Positions 54,701 through 60,725 of a stretch of 64,000 nt of DNA are shown piece after piece. Source of the DNA: Yponomeuta sedellus (taxonomy: Eukaryota; Arthropoda; Insecta; Lepidoptera; Yponomeutidae); NCBI GenBank assembly GCA_934045075.1, contig OW203747.1, positions 13,049,894-13,113,893 on the forward strand, written 5' to 3'. The notes under the pieces were generated by a model. It saw nothing but the letters and a program-made list of their open reading frames with translations, searched no databases and was not told the origin of the DNA. A program made the position numbers and the translations under genes. Every line of letters starts with the position of its first letter. The first letter of the stretch is position 1.

Positions 54701-56076
54701 ACGAAAATCACGACCATTTACTACCTTTGATTAAGAACAATACATAATTTTAATGCAATGACTGTAGTTTTTATTTTTATAATGCTTGCAAGTACAAGAA
54801 ATTAACTAACACAGACAAAAAGTCTGAGCAAAACCTTACTCTTTAATTTCTAGACTTTTTGGACAAAGTTATACCTCGGGCTCTAGAGGTTGCGGTTTTC
54901 GCCAATTTTCGCCGGACTGATGATCGAGTTCCGATTTTGAAATTAAGTGTCATATTAGTTCCGATATCGAAATTAAGTGTCATTAGTTCCGATATTTCTA
55001 TTACACGAATATATCCGATTCTATCCGATAGCAGCCGAGGTATATTGTAAAAGCTAACAGACTCTACGTCGTAGTAGAGCTCAATCAATAATTGCCATTG
55101 GATGACGTCACATCGACATGAGTCAATAAATATTTAATCTCAGACGGAGAATAAGGAAAGCATAATATTCTGGTTGTATTGATTTTTAGCATGGAACCCC
55201 TTATGGTTAGATTATGTTACCCTGTTGATGTTTGGGATGGGGATGCTAAAAATCAACGGGCTGGGCAACATAATAGGGAGATTGGTCTGACACTTTTGGC
55301 AAAAACTATCCGCAAAAAGATTTTTTTTTCATTGGTGGTTTTTCCATTTCACTAGATAGTGTTACTGCATGGAGCCCCTTATGAGCGAACCTGGGGTTAC
55401 TAGCCCACCAATGAAAAACAACATATTTCCTTCCATTTCACGTTTTTGCAAAAAGCGTAGGTACTTTAAAAGCGTGAAGCGCTCCTGGCCTAGTCGAACC
55501 GAGTGATTGGAATCAACCACTTGAGTTAAGCAACAACAGTGGCGGTTAGGTGCTGGATGGGTGATCGTCCCGTGACTAGCGCTAGTGGTATTTTTTCCGA
55601 ACGCTTCTGTGCTTTGGTGCCGGCTATCAGGTAATGGCAGTCGTTAAGCCATGTCAGAGACCTTATGGGCGGCTTGATAACTTCTGACAGTAAGGTCCGC
55701 CACTGTCTTACAATCCTCCACCAACCCGAACTTGGCCCCCGTGGTGGAGTATGGCCTAACCTTCCTGCGATGCAGGAAGAGACCCGTGCCCCAGCAGTGG
55801 GGACATACAAAGGGTTGCCAATAGTGCCAGACAAGTTTTTTTTTGGGATTTCTGAGTGAGTCGCATAACGTAGTAAACTGCCACTTTTAAACCGCCTCTC
55901 AATAGACAGATCTCGGCAATTGAAATGCATGAAGTAAAAACACACAAACTAATGAAAAATGCGCATCCAAACCAATGCAATGGTGCCAAAATGAAAAAAA
56001 AGAAAAAAATACTTACTGAATGATTGAAGCTCTGTAAAAATAAGAGAGATACGATTAACAAGTAGGATAGGTACAT
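33621..56076 (-). CDS. DUF229-family (alkaline-phosphatase-like fold) protein gene, 11 exons seen, 3' end missing
   Basis: Exons 5' to 3': 56076-56017 (tentative), 52367-52211, 51295-51102, 46770-46573, 45881-45732, 43662-43531, 41624-41567, 39738-39563, 38214-37962, 36447-36296, 33780-33621. From the second exon on all phases agree (1630 nt, about 543 codons). Family landmarks appear in order: [11 protein letters not shown] and paired Cys near the start, [12 protein letters not shown] (metal/nucleophile loop of the fold), [53 protein letters not shown] and LLFLFGDHG (metal-binding His/Asp motifs), [22 protein letters not shown], and [14 protein letters not shown]. Members are secreted or type II membrane proteins of unknown substrate; the fold suggests a phosphatase or sulfatase-like hydrolase (inference). 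The tentative first exon ends in phase 0 while exon 2 needs phase 2, so at least one exon is missing between them, and the C-terminal exon was not found downstream. Introns are filled with repeats. Confidence 0.85.
33862..34052 (-). repeat. SINE-A, minus strand
   Basis: Complete core, head to head with the next copy. Confidence 0.8.
34055..34215 (+). repeat. SINE-A, plus strand
   Basis: Core with A and B boxes (34068-34140) and the 'cacgggttagtgcattaaaa' end. Confidence 0.8.
34218..34385 (-). repeat. SINE family I copy
   Basis: 'aggtgctaactcgacgatag' and tRNA-like B box inverse GGGGATCGAACCC; head truncated at the right. Confidence 0.65.
34645..35012 (-). repeat. SINE-C, near full length
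   Basis: Tail 34655-34690, body, head 34920-35005 with 'gattgcaatcactcggt'. Confidence 0.75.
35091..35343 (+). repeat. 36-bp tandem repeat, 7 copies
   Basis: Unit begins TTGTGGCTAGCGTTTTGCTG and has an AGCTGCAG palindrome. Copies are nearly identical (one AATTTC and one ATATTTC variant). A 36-bp period leaves every frame open, which explains the apparent repetitive peptides on both strands. Confidence 0.95.
35697..36262 (+). repeat. Repeat X (LINE 3' end) split by MITE-S
   Basis: Starts 'tgtggtgtcggcctagagaa', runs through 'cccgcatgcccagcgtgggg' to 'cagcagtggactaatatagcc' and resumes after the insertion as 'tgaagaagaag'. Other copies: 39175-39428 and 47340-47592. Confidence 0.75.
35948..36249. 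mobile_element. MITE-S copy 2
   Basis: 302 bp, inverse of 5183-5489 with few differences, same 19-bp ends. Confidence 0.85.
36296..36447 (-). CDS. DUF229 gene, exon 10
   Basis: 152 nt, acceptor CTTACAG, donor CG|GTAAGC, phase 0 in and 2 out. Encodes [19 protein letters not shown], the Cys-containing block that follows the phosphatase-like core, then a helix ([16 protein letters not shown]). Confidence 0.92.
36808..37268 (+). mobile_element. Probable solo LTR (BEL/Pao or gypsy type)
   Basis: 461 bp starting TGTCGCGG and ending CGTAACA, with a core promoter inside: TATAAATAG (about 37013) and, some 28 bp on, TCAGTT, then AATAAA at about 37207. No clean target duplication was seen, so the borders are provisional. 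It lies antisense in the intron between DUF229 exons 9 and 10. Confidence 0.5.
37270..37680. other. Intron sequence, no gene seen
   Basis: AT-rich with a short (GT)n run at about 37337-37350; nothing recognised. Confidence 0.4.
37683..37875 (-). repeat. SINE G body flanked by short CATC arrays
   Basis: 'gcttctggccccacactagg' and 'gtgggaaccagaaacaacga' on minus, bracketed by (ATCC)n tracts at 37687-37716 and 37850-37873. Confidence 0.6.
37962..38214 (-). CDS. DUF229 gene, exon 9
   Basis: 253 nt, acceptor TTGTAG, donor CCG|GTGAGC, phase 2 in and 0 out. Encodes [37 protein letters not shown] and GLTLFEP, a highly conserved family block. Markedly GC-rich compared with its introns. Confidence 0.93.
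38236..38458. mobile_element. MITE-K2 copy
   Basis: Ends 'actttgtcaaaaaa' and 'attatttgacaaact' are imperfect inverses; the interior matches the insertion at 54652-54873 in inverted order ('cttccggtttcttgaa', 'cagactttttgtctgtgtt'). Confidence 0.6.
38547..38697. mobile_element. Small MITE, 151 bp, TA-flanked
   Basis: 20-bp perfect terminal inverted repeats GACTTTTAGTCCGGATTTAC, with TA outside both ends. Confidence 0.85.
39170..39430 (+). repeat. Repeat X (LINE 3' end)
   Basis: Uninterrupted copy of the X repeat; ends 'gtccagcagtggactcgta' plus a CGACGACGACG tail. Confidence 0.75.
39563..39738 (-). CDS. DUF229 gene, exon 8 (metal-site motifs)
   Basis: 176 nt, acceptor CTGCACGCAG, donor AG|GTACTG, phase 0 in and 2 out. 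Encodes [17 protein letters not shown] and [11 protein letters not shown]; the THDD and GDHG motifs correspond to metal ligands in the alkaline phosphatase/sulfatase fold. Confidence 0.93.
39792..39985. mobile_element. MITE-K copy
   Basis: About 190 bp, ends 'gttagcttttataatatacc' / inverse of 'ggtatattctaaaagctaac'. The most intact copy here. Confidence 0.85.
40105..40410 (-). repeat. SINE-A, minus strand, interrupted by a SINE-C fragment
   Basis: The core at 40135-40230 also carries a short local duplication ('agagctctttccaactgagc' twice). The copy continues after 40314. Confidence 0.8.
40230..40313 (+). repeat. SINE-C 3' fragment with target duplication
   Basis: 'ggtggagtatggcctagcct' to 'gtggggacttacagggttgc', bracketed by the direct repeat AATGGGTG (about 40223 and 40315). 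Confidence 0.75.
40650..40948 (+). repeat. (GTAT)n microsatellite, about 75 units
   Basis: About 299 bp of pure tetranucleotide with no interruption visible. Confidence 0.98.
40957..41440. repeat. Repeat M split by MITE-L
   Basis: Left part 'taaggttaacacgagcacta' to 'tcagcactttctgaa'; right part 'ccgtggtctcggaagactga' after the insertion. Confidence 0.65.
41075..41418. mobile_element. MITE-L copy 3
   Basis: 344 bp, ends CAGTGCTACAC / inverse of GTGTAGTACTG, TA outside each end. Confidence 0.85.
41567..41624 (-). CDS. DUF229 gene, exon 7
   Basis: 58 nt, acceptor TTTTTCCAG, donor ATG|GTAATT, phase 2 in and 0 out. Encodes [19 protein letters not shown], a short conserved block of the family. 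Confidence 0.88.
41705..42350 (-). repeat. SINE-C, two partial copies with unrelated sequence between
   Basis: 41710-41850 (tail and body) and 42080-42345 (body and 5S-like head) flank about 215 bp of unidentified sequence. Confidence 0.65.
42352..42450 (+). pseudogene. LINE C-terminal fragment
   Basis: Translates to [20 protein letters not shown], matching the end of LINE ORF2 proteins, then a (TGATGAT)-like tail. Confidence 0.6.
42612..42820 (-). repeat. SINE family G with complete tRNA-like head
   Basis: Head at 42740-42815 on minus: A box TGGCGTAGCGGTAG, B box GGTTCGAATCC. Body as at 2262-2400. Confidence 0.75.
42955..43340 (-). repeat. SINE-A full copy plus start of a second
   Basis: Full minus-strand unit 42965-43265, followed by the 3' part of another in the same orientation (43270-43330). 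Confidence 0.8.
43355..43470. repeat. Penelope-like terminal fragment
   Basis: 'gtgaccacgatgactgtaac' and 'gtcgtcgaaacgtcgaggt' with 'tactacgcgattaagccccg'. Motif-level resemblance only. Confidence 0.4.
43531..43662 (-). CDS. DUF229 gene, exon 6
   Basis: 132 nt, acceptor ATCTTTCCAG, donor AA|GTAATT, phase 2 in and out. Encodes [19 protein letters not shown] and [12 protein letters not shown]. Confidence 0.9.
43790..45055. repeat. Compound tetranucleotide array; (GGAT)n of about 1.18 kb
   Basis: (GATA)n, (GGGA)n at 43812-43850, then about 1180 bp of GGAT repeats (43855-45036) with a single A-to-T change at 44632, then (GATA)n again. It lies in the intron between DUF229 exons 5 and 6. Both outer edges share GATAGATAGAGAACAC. 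Confidence 0.98.
45305..45462 (+). repeat. Repeat D copy
   Basis: 'attctttattgtataccgga' and 'gcggccttattgctaaaagc'. Confidence 0.6.
45590..45720 (-). repeat. Repeat W fragment next to exon 5 donor
   Basis: 'gacacctagtttgaattgta' and 'taagccgcagtttctgcgct' match 23890-23955 beside cuticle exon 5, and the inverse at 48440-48600. Confidence 0.5.
45732..45881 (-). CDS. DUF229 gene, exon 5
   Basis: 150 nt, acceptor TTTTCTAG, donor GG|GTGAGT, phase 2 in and out. Encodes [20 protein letters not shown] and [17 protein letters not shown]. Confidence 0.92.
45890..46500. other. Intron sequence, no gene seen
   Basis: AT-rich; a 12-bp hairpin 'aacagcatatgt/acatatgctgtt' lies at about 46083-46110. Confidence 0.4.
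46508..46565 (-). repeat. SINE-A fragment
   Basis: 'aaaacctgtttagaggctga' and a decayed B box, ending against exon 4. Confidence 0.55.
46573..46770 (-). CDS. DUF229 gene, exon 4 (nucleophile loop)
   Basis: 198 nt, acceptor CTTCGTCAG, donor GG|GTAAGT, phase 2 in and out. Encodes [18 protein letters not shown], a Pro run (VPPPPPG), then [17 protein letters not shown] and [16 protein letters not shown] is the expected metal-plus-nucleophile site of the fold. Confidence 0.92.
46868..46985 (-). repeat. SINE family I copy, head truncated
   Basis: 'gtcgagttagcacctataac' and 'tagtatagggctaacgagat'. Confidence 0.6.
47340..47595 (+). repeat. Repeat X (LINE 3' end)
   Basis: Third copy; tail 'cctgacgacgacggcgacga'. 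Confidence 0.75.
47895..48072 (-). pseudogene. LINE ORF2 C-terminus, family F
   Basis: Minus-strand translation gives [40 protein letters not shown] and LGEGYV followed by a stop in place of Gln; it ends in the F tail. This identifies the family F tails elsewhere as 5'-truncated LINEs. Confidence 0.75.
48420..48812. repeat. Repeat W then repeat M
   Basis: 48420-48600 is W ('aacaaggtgtctatttcaaa'); 48602-48812 is an M foldback centred on 'gacgtttcgagaccacggca' / 'gtgccgaaacgtcgg'. Confidence 0.6.
48893..49100 (+). repeat. SINE family J with tRNA-like head
   Basis: Head 48893-48960 with B box GGTTCGAACCC, body 'tgaaggaaaacatcgtaagg'. Confidence 0.65.
49195..49570 (+). repeat. 5S-rRNA-headed SINE (SINE-C), reference full-length copy
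   Basis: The head (49205-49310) reads 'aatcaatcacttggttaagc', then 'aacaacaggcgcggtcaggt' and 'gggatgggtgagcgttccg'. This lines up with the 3' half of 5S rRNA including the internal promoter (A box ...TTAAGCA..., C box ...GATGGGnGACCG...). A body of about 230 bp follows ('gtcagaggccttatgggcgg', 'cggacttggcccccgtggtg') and a tail with (GATAAC)n. More than 15 copies occur here. Confidence 0.85.
50025..50378 (-). repeat. SINE-C, near full length
   Basis: Tail at left, 5S-like head at 50265-50370 on minus. Confidence 0.8.
50595..50732 (-). pseudogene. LINE family Y 3' end
   Basis: Minus-strand residues [20 protein letters not shown] match the C-terminus at 26570-26968. Confidence 0.65.
50745..51080 (+). 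repeat. SINE-C, near full length
   Basis: Head 50752-50860, body, short tail 'gtacaaagggttgttata'. Confidence 0.8.
51102..51295 (-). CDS. DUF229 gene, exon 3
   Basis: 194 nt, acceptor CTGCCAACAG, donor AA|GTACGT, phase 0 in and 2 out. Encodes [37 protein letters not shown] and [14 protein letters not shown], the beta-rich N-terminal domain. Confidence 0.88.
51385..51772. repeat. SINE-A pair: partial minus copy then full plus copy
   Basis: 51390-51492 minus strand; 51493-51770 plus strand from 'aatcatgtgggtacagtgat' through the core to 'gtaaataggtttttaaaa'. Confidence 0.8.
51775..51862 (+). repeat. Repeat D fragment
   Basis: 'agtacaaaaggcggccattt' and 'gagcaatttcatccagacaa'. Confidence 0.55.
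51866..51916. repeat. Perfect 24-bp hairpin built from SINE-A A box
   Basis: Arms 51866-51889 and 51893-51916 are exact inverses around GGA. Each contains the SINE-A 'cgcccattagctcagtt'. The right arm runs directly into SINE-C. Confidence 0.9.
51910..52200 (+). repeat. SINE-C, fused to the SINE-A hairpin
   Basis: Begins in the 5S-like head at GTCAGGTGCAGGATGGGTGA. The head upstream of this point is replaced by the hairpin. Body and tail are normal. Confidence 0.8.
52211..52367 (-). CDS. DUF229 gene, exon 2
   Basis: 157 nt, acceptor CAACGCAG (weak pyrimidine tract), donor CAT|GTGAGT, phase 2 in and 0 out. Encodes [33 protein letters not shown] and [13 protein letters not shown]. An in-frame ATG lies 15 nt upstream of the acceptor, so a first exon starting at 52384 cannot be excluded. 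Confidence 0.82.
52518..52602 (+). repeat. SINE-C 3' tail
   Basis: 'tgccccagcagtgggggcat' and 'aaaggttgatatcga'. Confidence 0.6.
52862..52978 (-). pseudogene. LINE family Y 3' end
   Basis: 'tattccagaagaataggcag' and 'ttcatcaacgttcattagtc' match 50595 and 61330. Confidence 0.6.
53465..54032 (+). repeat. Repeat R, two tandem copies
   Basis: Units 53465-53765 and 53768-54030 align with each other and with 24560-24905 ('gcgcgaggcgccgagttaag', 'gaccattaccggacta'). Confidence 0.75.
54036..54160 (+). pseudogene. LINE C-terminal fragment
   Basis: Translates to [15 protein letters not shown] and ends in a GATGATGATG tail, as in LINE ORF2 ends. Confidence 0.6.
54395..54510 (-). repeat. tRNA-like SINE head
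   Basis: Minus strand: A box TTGGTCTAGCGGTC, B box GGGTTCGATCCCC. The body extends left. No second copy was noticed here, so a decayed tRNA gene is possible. Confidence 0.45.
54630..55068. mobile_element. MITE-K split by MITE-K2
   Basis: MITE-K left end 54633-54650 ('gttagcttttagaatat') resumes at 54875 ('acctcgggctctagagg') and ends 55064. Confidence 0.8.
54652..54870. mobile_element. MITE-K2 copy, TATA target duplication
   Basis: Ends 'ctttgtcaaaaaattc' and 'gactttttggacaaag' are inverted; TATA stands on both sides. Confidence 0.7.
55150..55440. repeat. Unclassified segment with nested inverted repeats
   Basis: TTGATTTTTAGCAT (about 55179) pairs with ATGCTAAAAATCAA (about 55240). TTTCATTGGTGG (about 55328) pairs with CCACCAATGAAA (about 55406). 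'catgga.ccccttatg' occurs twice in direct orientation. Confidence 0.45.
55475..55818 (+). repeat. SINE-C, near full length
   Basis: Head 55485-55590, body and tail 'gtggggacatacaaagggtt'. Confidence 0.8.
56017..56076 (-). CDS. Tentative first exon of the DUF229 gene (signal peptide)
   Basis: ATG at 56074-56076 opens [20 protein letters not shown], a strong signal peptide or signal anchor, cut by a consensus donor TCA|GTAAGT in phase 0. Position and strand fit the DUF229 gene, but exon 2 expects phase 2, so either an exon is missing or this belongs to another transcript. Confidence 0.4.
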
Positions 56077-56309
56077 GCATTAGAATTTATTCACTCAGCT
56101 TCAGCCTTGGTCTGCGTGTAAACATAATTTTTAAGTATGAACTAGCAAAATCAGCACTAAAAGAAACAGAGTTGGTAAAAAAATATGTACGTTGTTTGAA
56201 CGTCCGAGGTCTTTGAAATCTCAATTATGATTTTTTTTATTTTAGATTAGATTAGAACAAGTATTTCTTAATGATTCGCGATGGTCACACATAATTATAT
56301 ATTAAATCG

Positions 56310-57000
56310 GTCTTCTTCTTCTTCAGGCTATATTAGTCCATTGCTGGACACAGCCCTCCCCTATAAAGCGCCTTCAGCTAGTCGCATCCAGCATCTGCCG
56401 GCAGGTTTTTTGCACATCGTGATACCACCTGGGAGCCGATTCTCGGCCATGCGAATTGAAAGCGTAGACGCAAAATACTCGGAAGCTTAGACATTTGTCG
56501 CATAGAAATAAGATAAGACAACTCGACAGAGTCTTAGACATAAATTTTCTCATTCGAATTCATTCCGACACGGCGTCCAAAATACAGATTTTGGCTGTCG
56601 CTCGACTTTTTACGTAGAATTCCAAGTGCCAAAGCCCTAGAGTCGTATTAGACTTATTTGCTAACGATATGAGAATTGGCTCCCAGGTCGGAGGGTACAC
56701 TAAGGGCGAGATAAATAGTCGCTTCTAAGAACGAGTCTTAGCGAAAGCACTTGCTTAAGAATCGATTTGTCTATCATAGACAGTACTTTGGCACTCTCTA
56801 AGTCGCGAAACCCGGACTGTTTCTTAGCATAGGCCTAAGAACATGCTTAGCTAAGCAAACGTCTATTTTAGTAACGCATTGATTCTTAGCTAAGTTAGCC
56901 TGAAGTAATGCTTAGGGAAGCATGAGTACGGACTTGGGCTAAGCAACGACTATTTATCTCGCCCTACGTTTGCTGAGTCGCGGTCTCCACTCAAGAACGC
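56310..57000 (-). repeat. LINE family F piece split by a MITE
   Basis: 56310-56420 is the F 3' end. 'gtcggagggtacacta' before and 'cgtttgctgagtcgcggtct' after the MITE match the uninterrupted sequence at 48030-48065. Confidence 0.65.
56702..56974. mobile_element. MITE, about 273 bp, inserted in a LINE
   Basis: Terminal inverted repeats GGGCGAGATAAATAGTCG. The interior is full of 'cttagctaag'-type short palindromes. The empty site (TACACTACGTTTGCC) survives at about 48030 (inverse). Confidence 0.8.
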
Positions 57001-57126
57001 TCAAGATCGGTCTATTTATTAGGTAAAATGTTATTACTTTACTTCGCGGTGATTACCTTTTACCTAATAAACAGACCGATTAGACCCGTTTAATATACAA
57101 CTAGATAGAACTCTATTGTATGAACT

Positions 57127-57285
57127 AAGGGCCGGTTTATGAATAGAGAATTTCACTAAGTAAATACTTAACGTAACGTCCTGTCACGCTCTTTGCTGAG
57201 AAATTCGAAGAGACAGCACTACAGTTCACTAATTTACTTAGCCAAATTCATAATTCAAACCGCCCATACTTTCTAATCAAATTTA
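57127..57285. mobile_element. MITE-N copy
   Basis: 'aagggccggtttatgaatag' at left and the diverged inverse at right; interior 'tgtcacgctctttgctgag'. Confidence 0.75.
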
Positions 57286-57289
57286 AAAT

Positions 57290-57730
57290 CAATAAATTGT
57301 GAATAGAGGTTGAAACTTCTCGATAAACGAGATAAATAAATGCCCTAGGACGAGCAAAAAAACATGAGACACATTGCTTAGCGAATTTTTAACGATTTCT
57401 GCGACCAAAGCTGAAAAAAATTAAATATACTTATTACACAACACATGCTCTAAGAAAACAGTGCTAAGGACGACATTCTTAAACAAGCAGACCGAATGGA
57501 GCGTATCTATTTCTAATCGTATTCAGAGCGAACGCCTTGAAAACTTAAACCTCTTTCGTGCTAGAACAAAATGCGGTTTCACAAATCACGTAAGAATGTG
57601 GCCCTGATTTGAATAAGTATTCAAACAGTTTCTGAATGTTACCACAGGTTTTTTGTATTGAAATATTCCTGAAGCAAATACTTAAATATAATTTCGTATA
57701 GAGACGAGACCAAAAGAATCTATAATTACT
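57290..57730. other. Intergenic, no gene seen
   Basis: AT-rich; no family of this window recognised. Confidence 0.4.
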
Positions 57731-57734
57731 ATAG

Positions 57735-58068
57735 TATTCGATGCCATGCTGGGCATATCGCTTGTGGACAGCGTACCCAACGTAGAAATTCGTCGAAGAA
57801 CCAAGGTCGAAGACGTTGGTGTGCGGATCACAGAATTAAAGTGGAGATGGGACACTTGGTTAGAAGGAAAGACGGCCTGTGGACCAGGGCAGTATCGGAA
57901 TGGTGGCCAAGGGAGGGAAGGAGGTTGGTAGGCAGACCGCCGACACGATGGTCAGACGACATCGTGAGGGTTGCGGGCTAGAGATGGATCAGGTTAGCAC
58001 AGGACCGTGAGGAATGGCGCAATAAAAAGGAGGCCTATGCCCAGCAGTGGGTTGATATGGGCTGATTA
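57735..58068 (+). pseudogene. LINE ORF2 C-terminus with frameshift and stop
   Basis: First frame: MLGISLVDSVPNVEIRRRTK through ITELKWRW. After a frameshift: HLVRRKDGLWTRAVSEWWP, VGRPPTRWSDDIVRVAG, a TAG, then RWIRLAQDREEWRNKKEAYA and QQWVDMG. This is the conserved tail of a non-LTR retrotransposon reverse-transcriptase protein; the copy is dead. Confidence 0.85.
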
Positions 58069-58544
58069 TAGATAGTATTCAATAAATTATTCTCCAACTC
58101 CATCTTAAGGCGTAAAAAAAGAGGGGCAAAACAGAAAGAGTCAATTTAAAAAAAGATACAAAGTAAAGAGATGGCAAGAAAAAAAGAGAGACGAGTTTGG
58201 AAAGAGTCGACTTTAAGAAAATTTCAAAGTCGTCCGGAGAGAAAAAGAATAAATTCACCTTGAAAGACTACGGCGAATGTTTAAATTAGTTTTTTTTTGT
58301 GTAGCCTATTTTAAATTCCACAAATGTTAGCTGGTTACATACATATTTTTACTATAGCTATAAGCTTTGATATGTTTTAATTTTTGTTAAAATTATAAGG
58401 GTAATTGTTGTGGGTGAAATCGCCCGTAGCCCCGGCTGCCTGAGTGATCTTTTAAAACGAACACGAAGGTTAAGTAACACAGGGCGCTTTCAGTGCATGA
58501 ATGGGTAAACCGTCTATACGGTTAAAGCTGCAGGTTAAAGCCAT

Positions 58545-59275
58545 TTATGTAAAATAATTTTAAATCTGTGGGAAAACAGCTCGCAGTGTCATGGCGTCGA
58601 ATATGACGTCACGCCCAGGTAAACAAACTTCGTAATCACTAGTTGTGACTACTAGTTGTGATTACAATGTTTGTAAACATTGTTTGTACAACTGTTTGAT
58701 CTGATTTGCACAACTGTCAAAGTTGTTTGTACGATGTTCAATTACAAAGCCCGGGTGAAGTTTACTAATGTCAGGGTATCCTAGTGTGGGGCCAGAAGTA
58801 ATGTATGTGCCTGTATGTAAATGTTAACCTAAGCGTGACGTCACGCTTAGGTTAACATTAAGTCAAAAGACCGTACCTACGGATTGTGAATGGCCGCTAC
58901 TTATTGTAATTAATTTCTAAATATAGCGTGCCAAAACGTAAGTTCCGTAGGCCTTTCGTAAGTTGTGCATGTAAAATTAAAAACTAAGAACGACCGCCGC
59001 TAACAGATAAACCGAACAGGTTTCCGAGAGCGGCTAGATTATAAGAAACACTTGTTATTTTACATATTTCACACATAAAAAAAAAACGCGGTGTGGTGGG
59101 TGTTTCAGACAAATTGGCTGAAAACTGTATTATATATAACCTTGTATTTTATTGAAAATATTGGAAATTTTATCTTATTAAACTCAGTGTTTTAAATCTC
59201 TTTAATAAGTATGTTCTTTGCCTTAATATAGTTAAATCTTTGATTATGTGATACTGTCATCACGCCTATTATAAA
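58545..59275 (-). repeat. Repeat U copy 2, with a SINE G fragment inside
   Basis: Inverse of 28540-28975. 58770-58825 is a G body fragment ('gggtatcctagtgtggggcc') inserted near a palindrome 'aacctaagcgtgacgtcacg'. Confidence 0.6.
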
Positions 59276-59504
59276 AAAAAAAGTGTTTAAGGCAGCAACT
59301 GGTGGTCGGCAGAAAATAAATAAAATATTACAATAAAAAAATCACATTGAGCTGCAGAAAATTCCAAATCGATTAGCTAAAAATTCGAAATTTATCAGCT
59401 TCCATCTACTGCACAATCGGACTGAATGGAGAGCGTTTGTGGCGAAAGTGGTCCATTGGCCAAATTCCTCTATTATTATCTGATTTGTAATATGTTTGTT
59501 TCAT

Positions 59505-59955
59505 CATCATCAACCCATTATGTCCCCACCGAGGGGCACGGGTCCCTTGCCTTAGGAAAGTATGGGCCAAGTCTGGATTAGTAGAGGCTTGCAAGACTAA
59601 TGGCTGGTCTTACTGTCAGAAGTTTTTAAGCAGCCCTAAGGCCTCTGACTTGGCTTAACGACTACCATCTATCGACACGGCAGCCGGCACCAACCCATTA
59701 TGCCCCCACCGAGGGGCACGGGTCTCTTCTCGGAGGAAGGTATAGGTCGTATGGAGTATTCTATTACGGGGACCAAGTCCGGATTGGTGGAGGCTTGCAA
59801 GACTAGTGGCTAGTCTTACTGTCAGAAGTTTTCAAGCCGCCCTAAGGGCTCCGACTTGGCTTAACGACTGCCATCTATCGACGGCAGCCGGCACCAACTG
59901 CTTAACATGCCTCGCGAAGCACGGAACCGCTTTCTATAGCTAGCTAGTGGCCGAA
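59505..59955 (-). repeat. Two divergent SINE-C copies in tandem
   Basis: Units 59510-59690 and 59690-59950, both starting 'caacccattatg.ccccacc' and with 'gaggggcacgggtc'. A diverged subfamily shared with 3300-3458. A 'ccactagctagctatag' hairpin follows at 59935-59975. Confidence 0.65.
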
Positions 59956-59999
59956 AAATGCCACTAGCTAGCTATAGAAATTACAGTATCAGAAATTAA

Positions 60000-60100
60000 A
60001 TAACAATTTAGTAGGTACATTTGACGGCCTTATTTCTAAAAGCAATTTATTCTAGGCAACAATAGAGAGATAAGAAAGAAATTAGAGACGAAGCAATTGA
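60000..60100 (+). repeat. Repeat D fragment
   Basis: 'tttgacggccttatttctaa' and 'agcaatttattctaggcaac'. Confidence 0.55.
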
Positions 60101-60224
60101 CCACCACAGGGGCCAAGTCCGGATCGGATGTGTTTGTTATGTTATGTTTGTTTCGTCAGTAGTTTTCCAAAGTGTTAAAAAAATAAATGTCATAACCAGA
60201 AAAGAGAAGGGAAAACACAATATT

Positions 60225-60725
60225 TGCTGACCGCGTTTCATTTATTCCCCCACGAAAATGATTTAATTTTCTAACCATATTAGATTGATTGCCGACTATT
60301 TATTAATTTAATTATTCTGTAGACGAAAACGATTTATTTTCTAACCACATTAGATCGATTGCTGACTATTTATTAATTTATTTATTCTGTAGACGAAAAA
60401 GATTTATTTTTCTAAGCACATTAGATTTAATTACTTATTTATTCTGTAGACCAAAATGATTTGTTTTTGTAAACACATTTACATTTACTATTTATTTAAT
60501 AATTTATTAATTTCATCGACGAAATTGAAATTATTTGCTGACCACATTGGGTCGATTGCTGAGTATTTACTCGTTTATTTATTCTGTGAAGGAAAATTTA
60601 TTTATTTGCCGACTACATTAGATGTATTGCTGACTTATTTATTCATCTGTTGATAATAAATTTATTTGCTCACCATATTTGATTTATTTTCTGACCGGGT
60701 GTTGCTCTTTGCTGACCAAAATAAT
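60225..60725. repeat. Degenerate AT-rich tandem repeat, about 70-85-bp units
   Basis: Six or so units marked by 'ttgctgac.a..ttattta' and 'ttattctgtagacgaaaa'. The motif 'tttgctgacca' or its inverse 'ttggtcagcaa' recurs out to about 61090. Confidence 0.75.
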
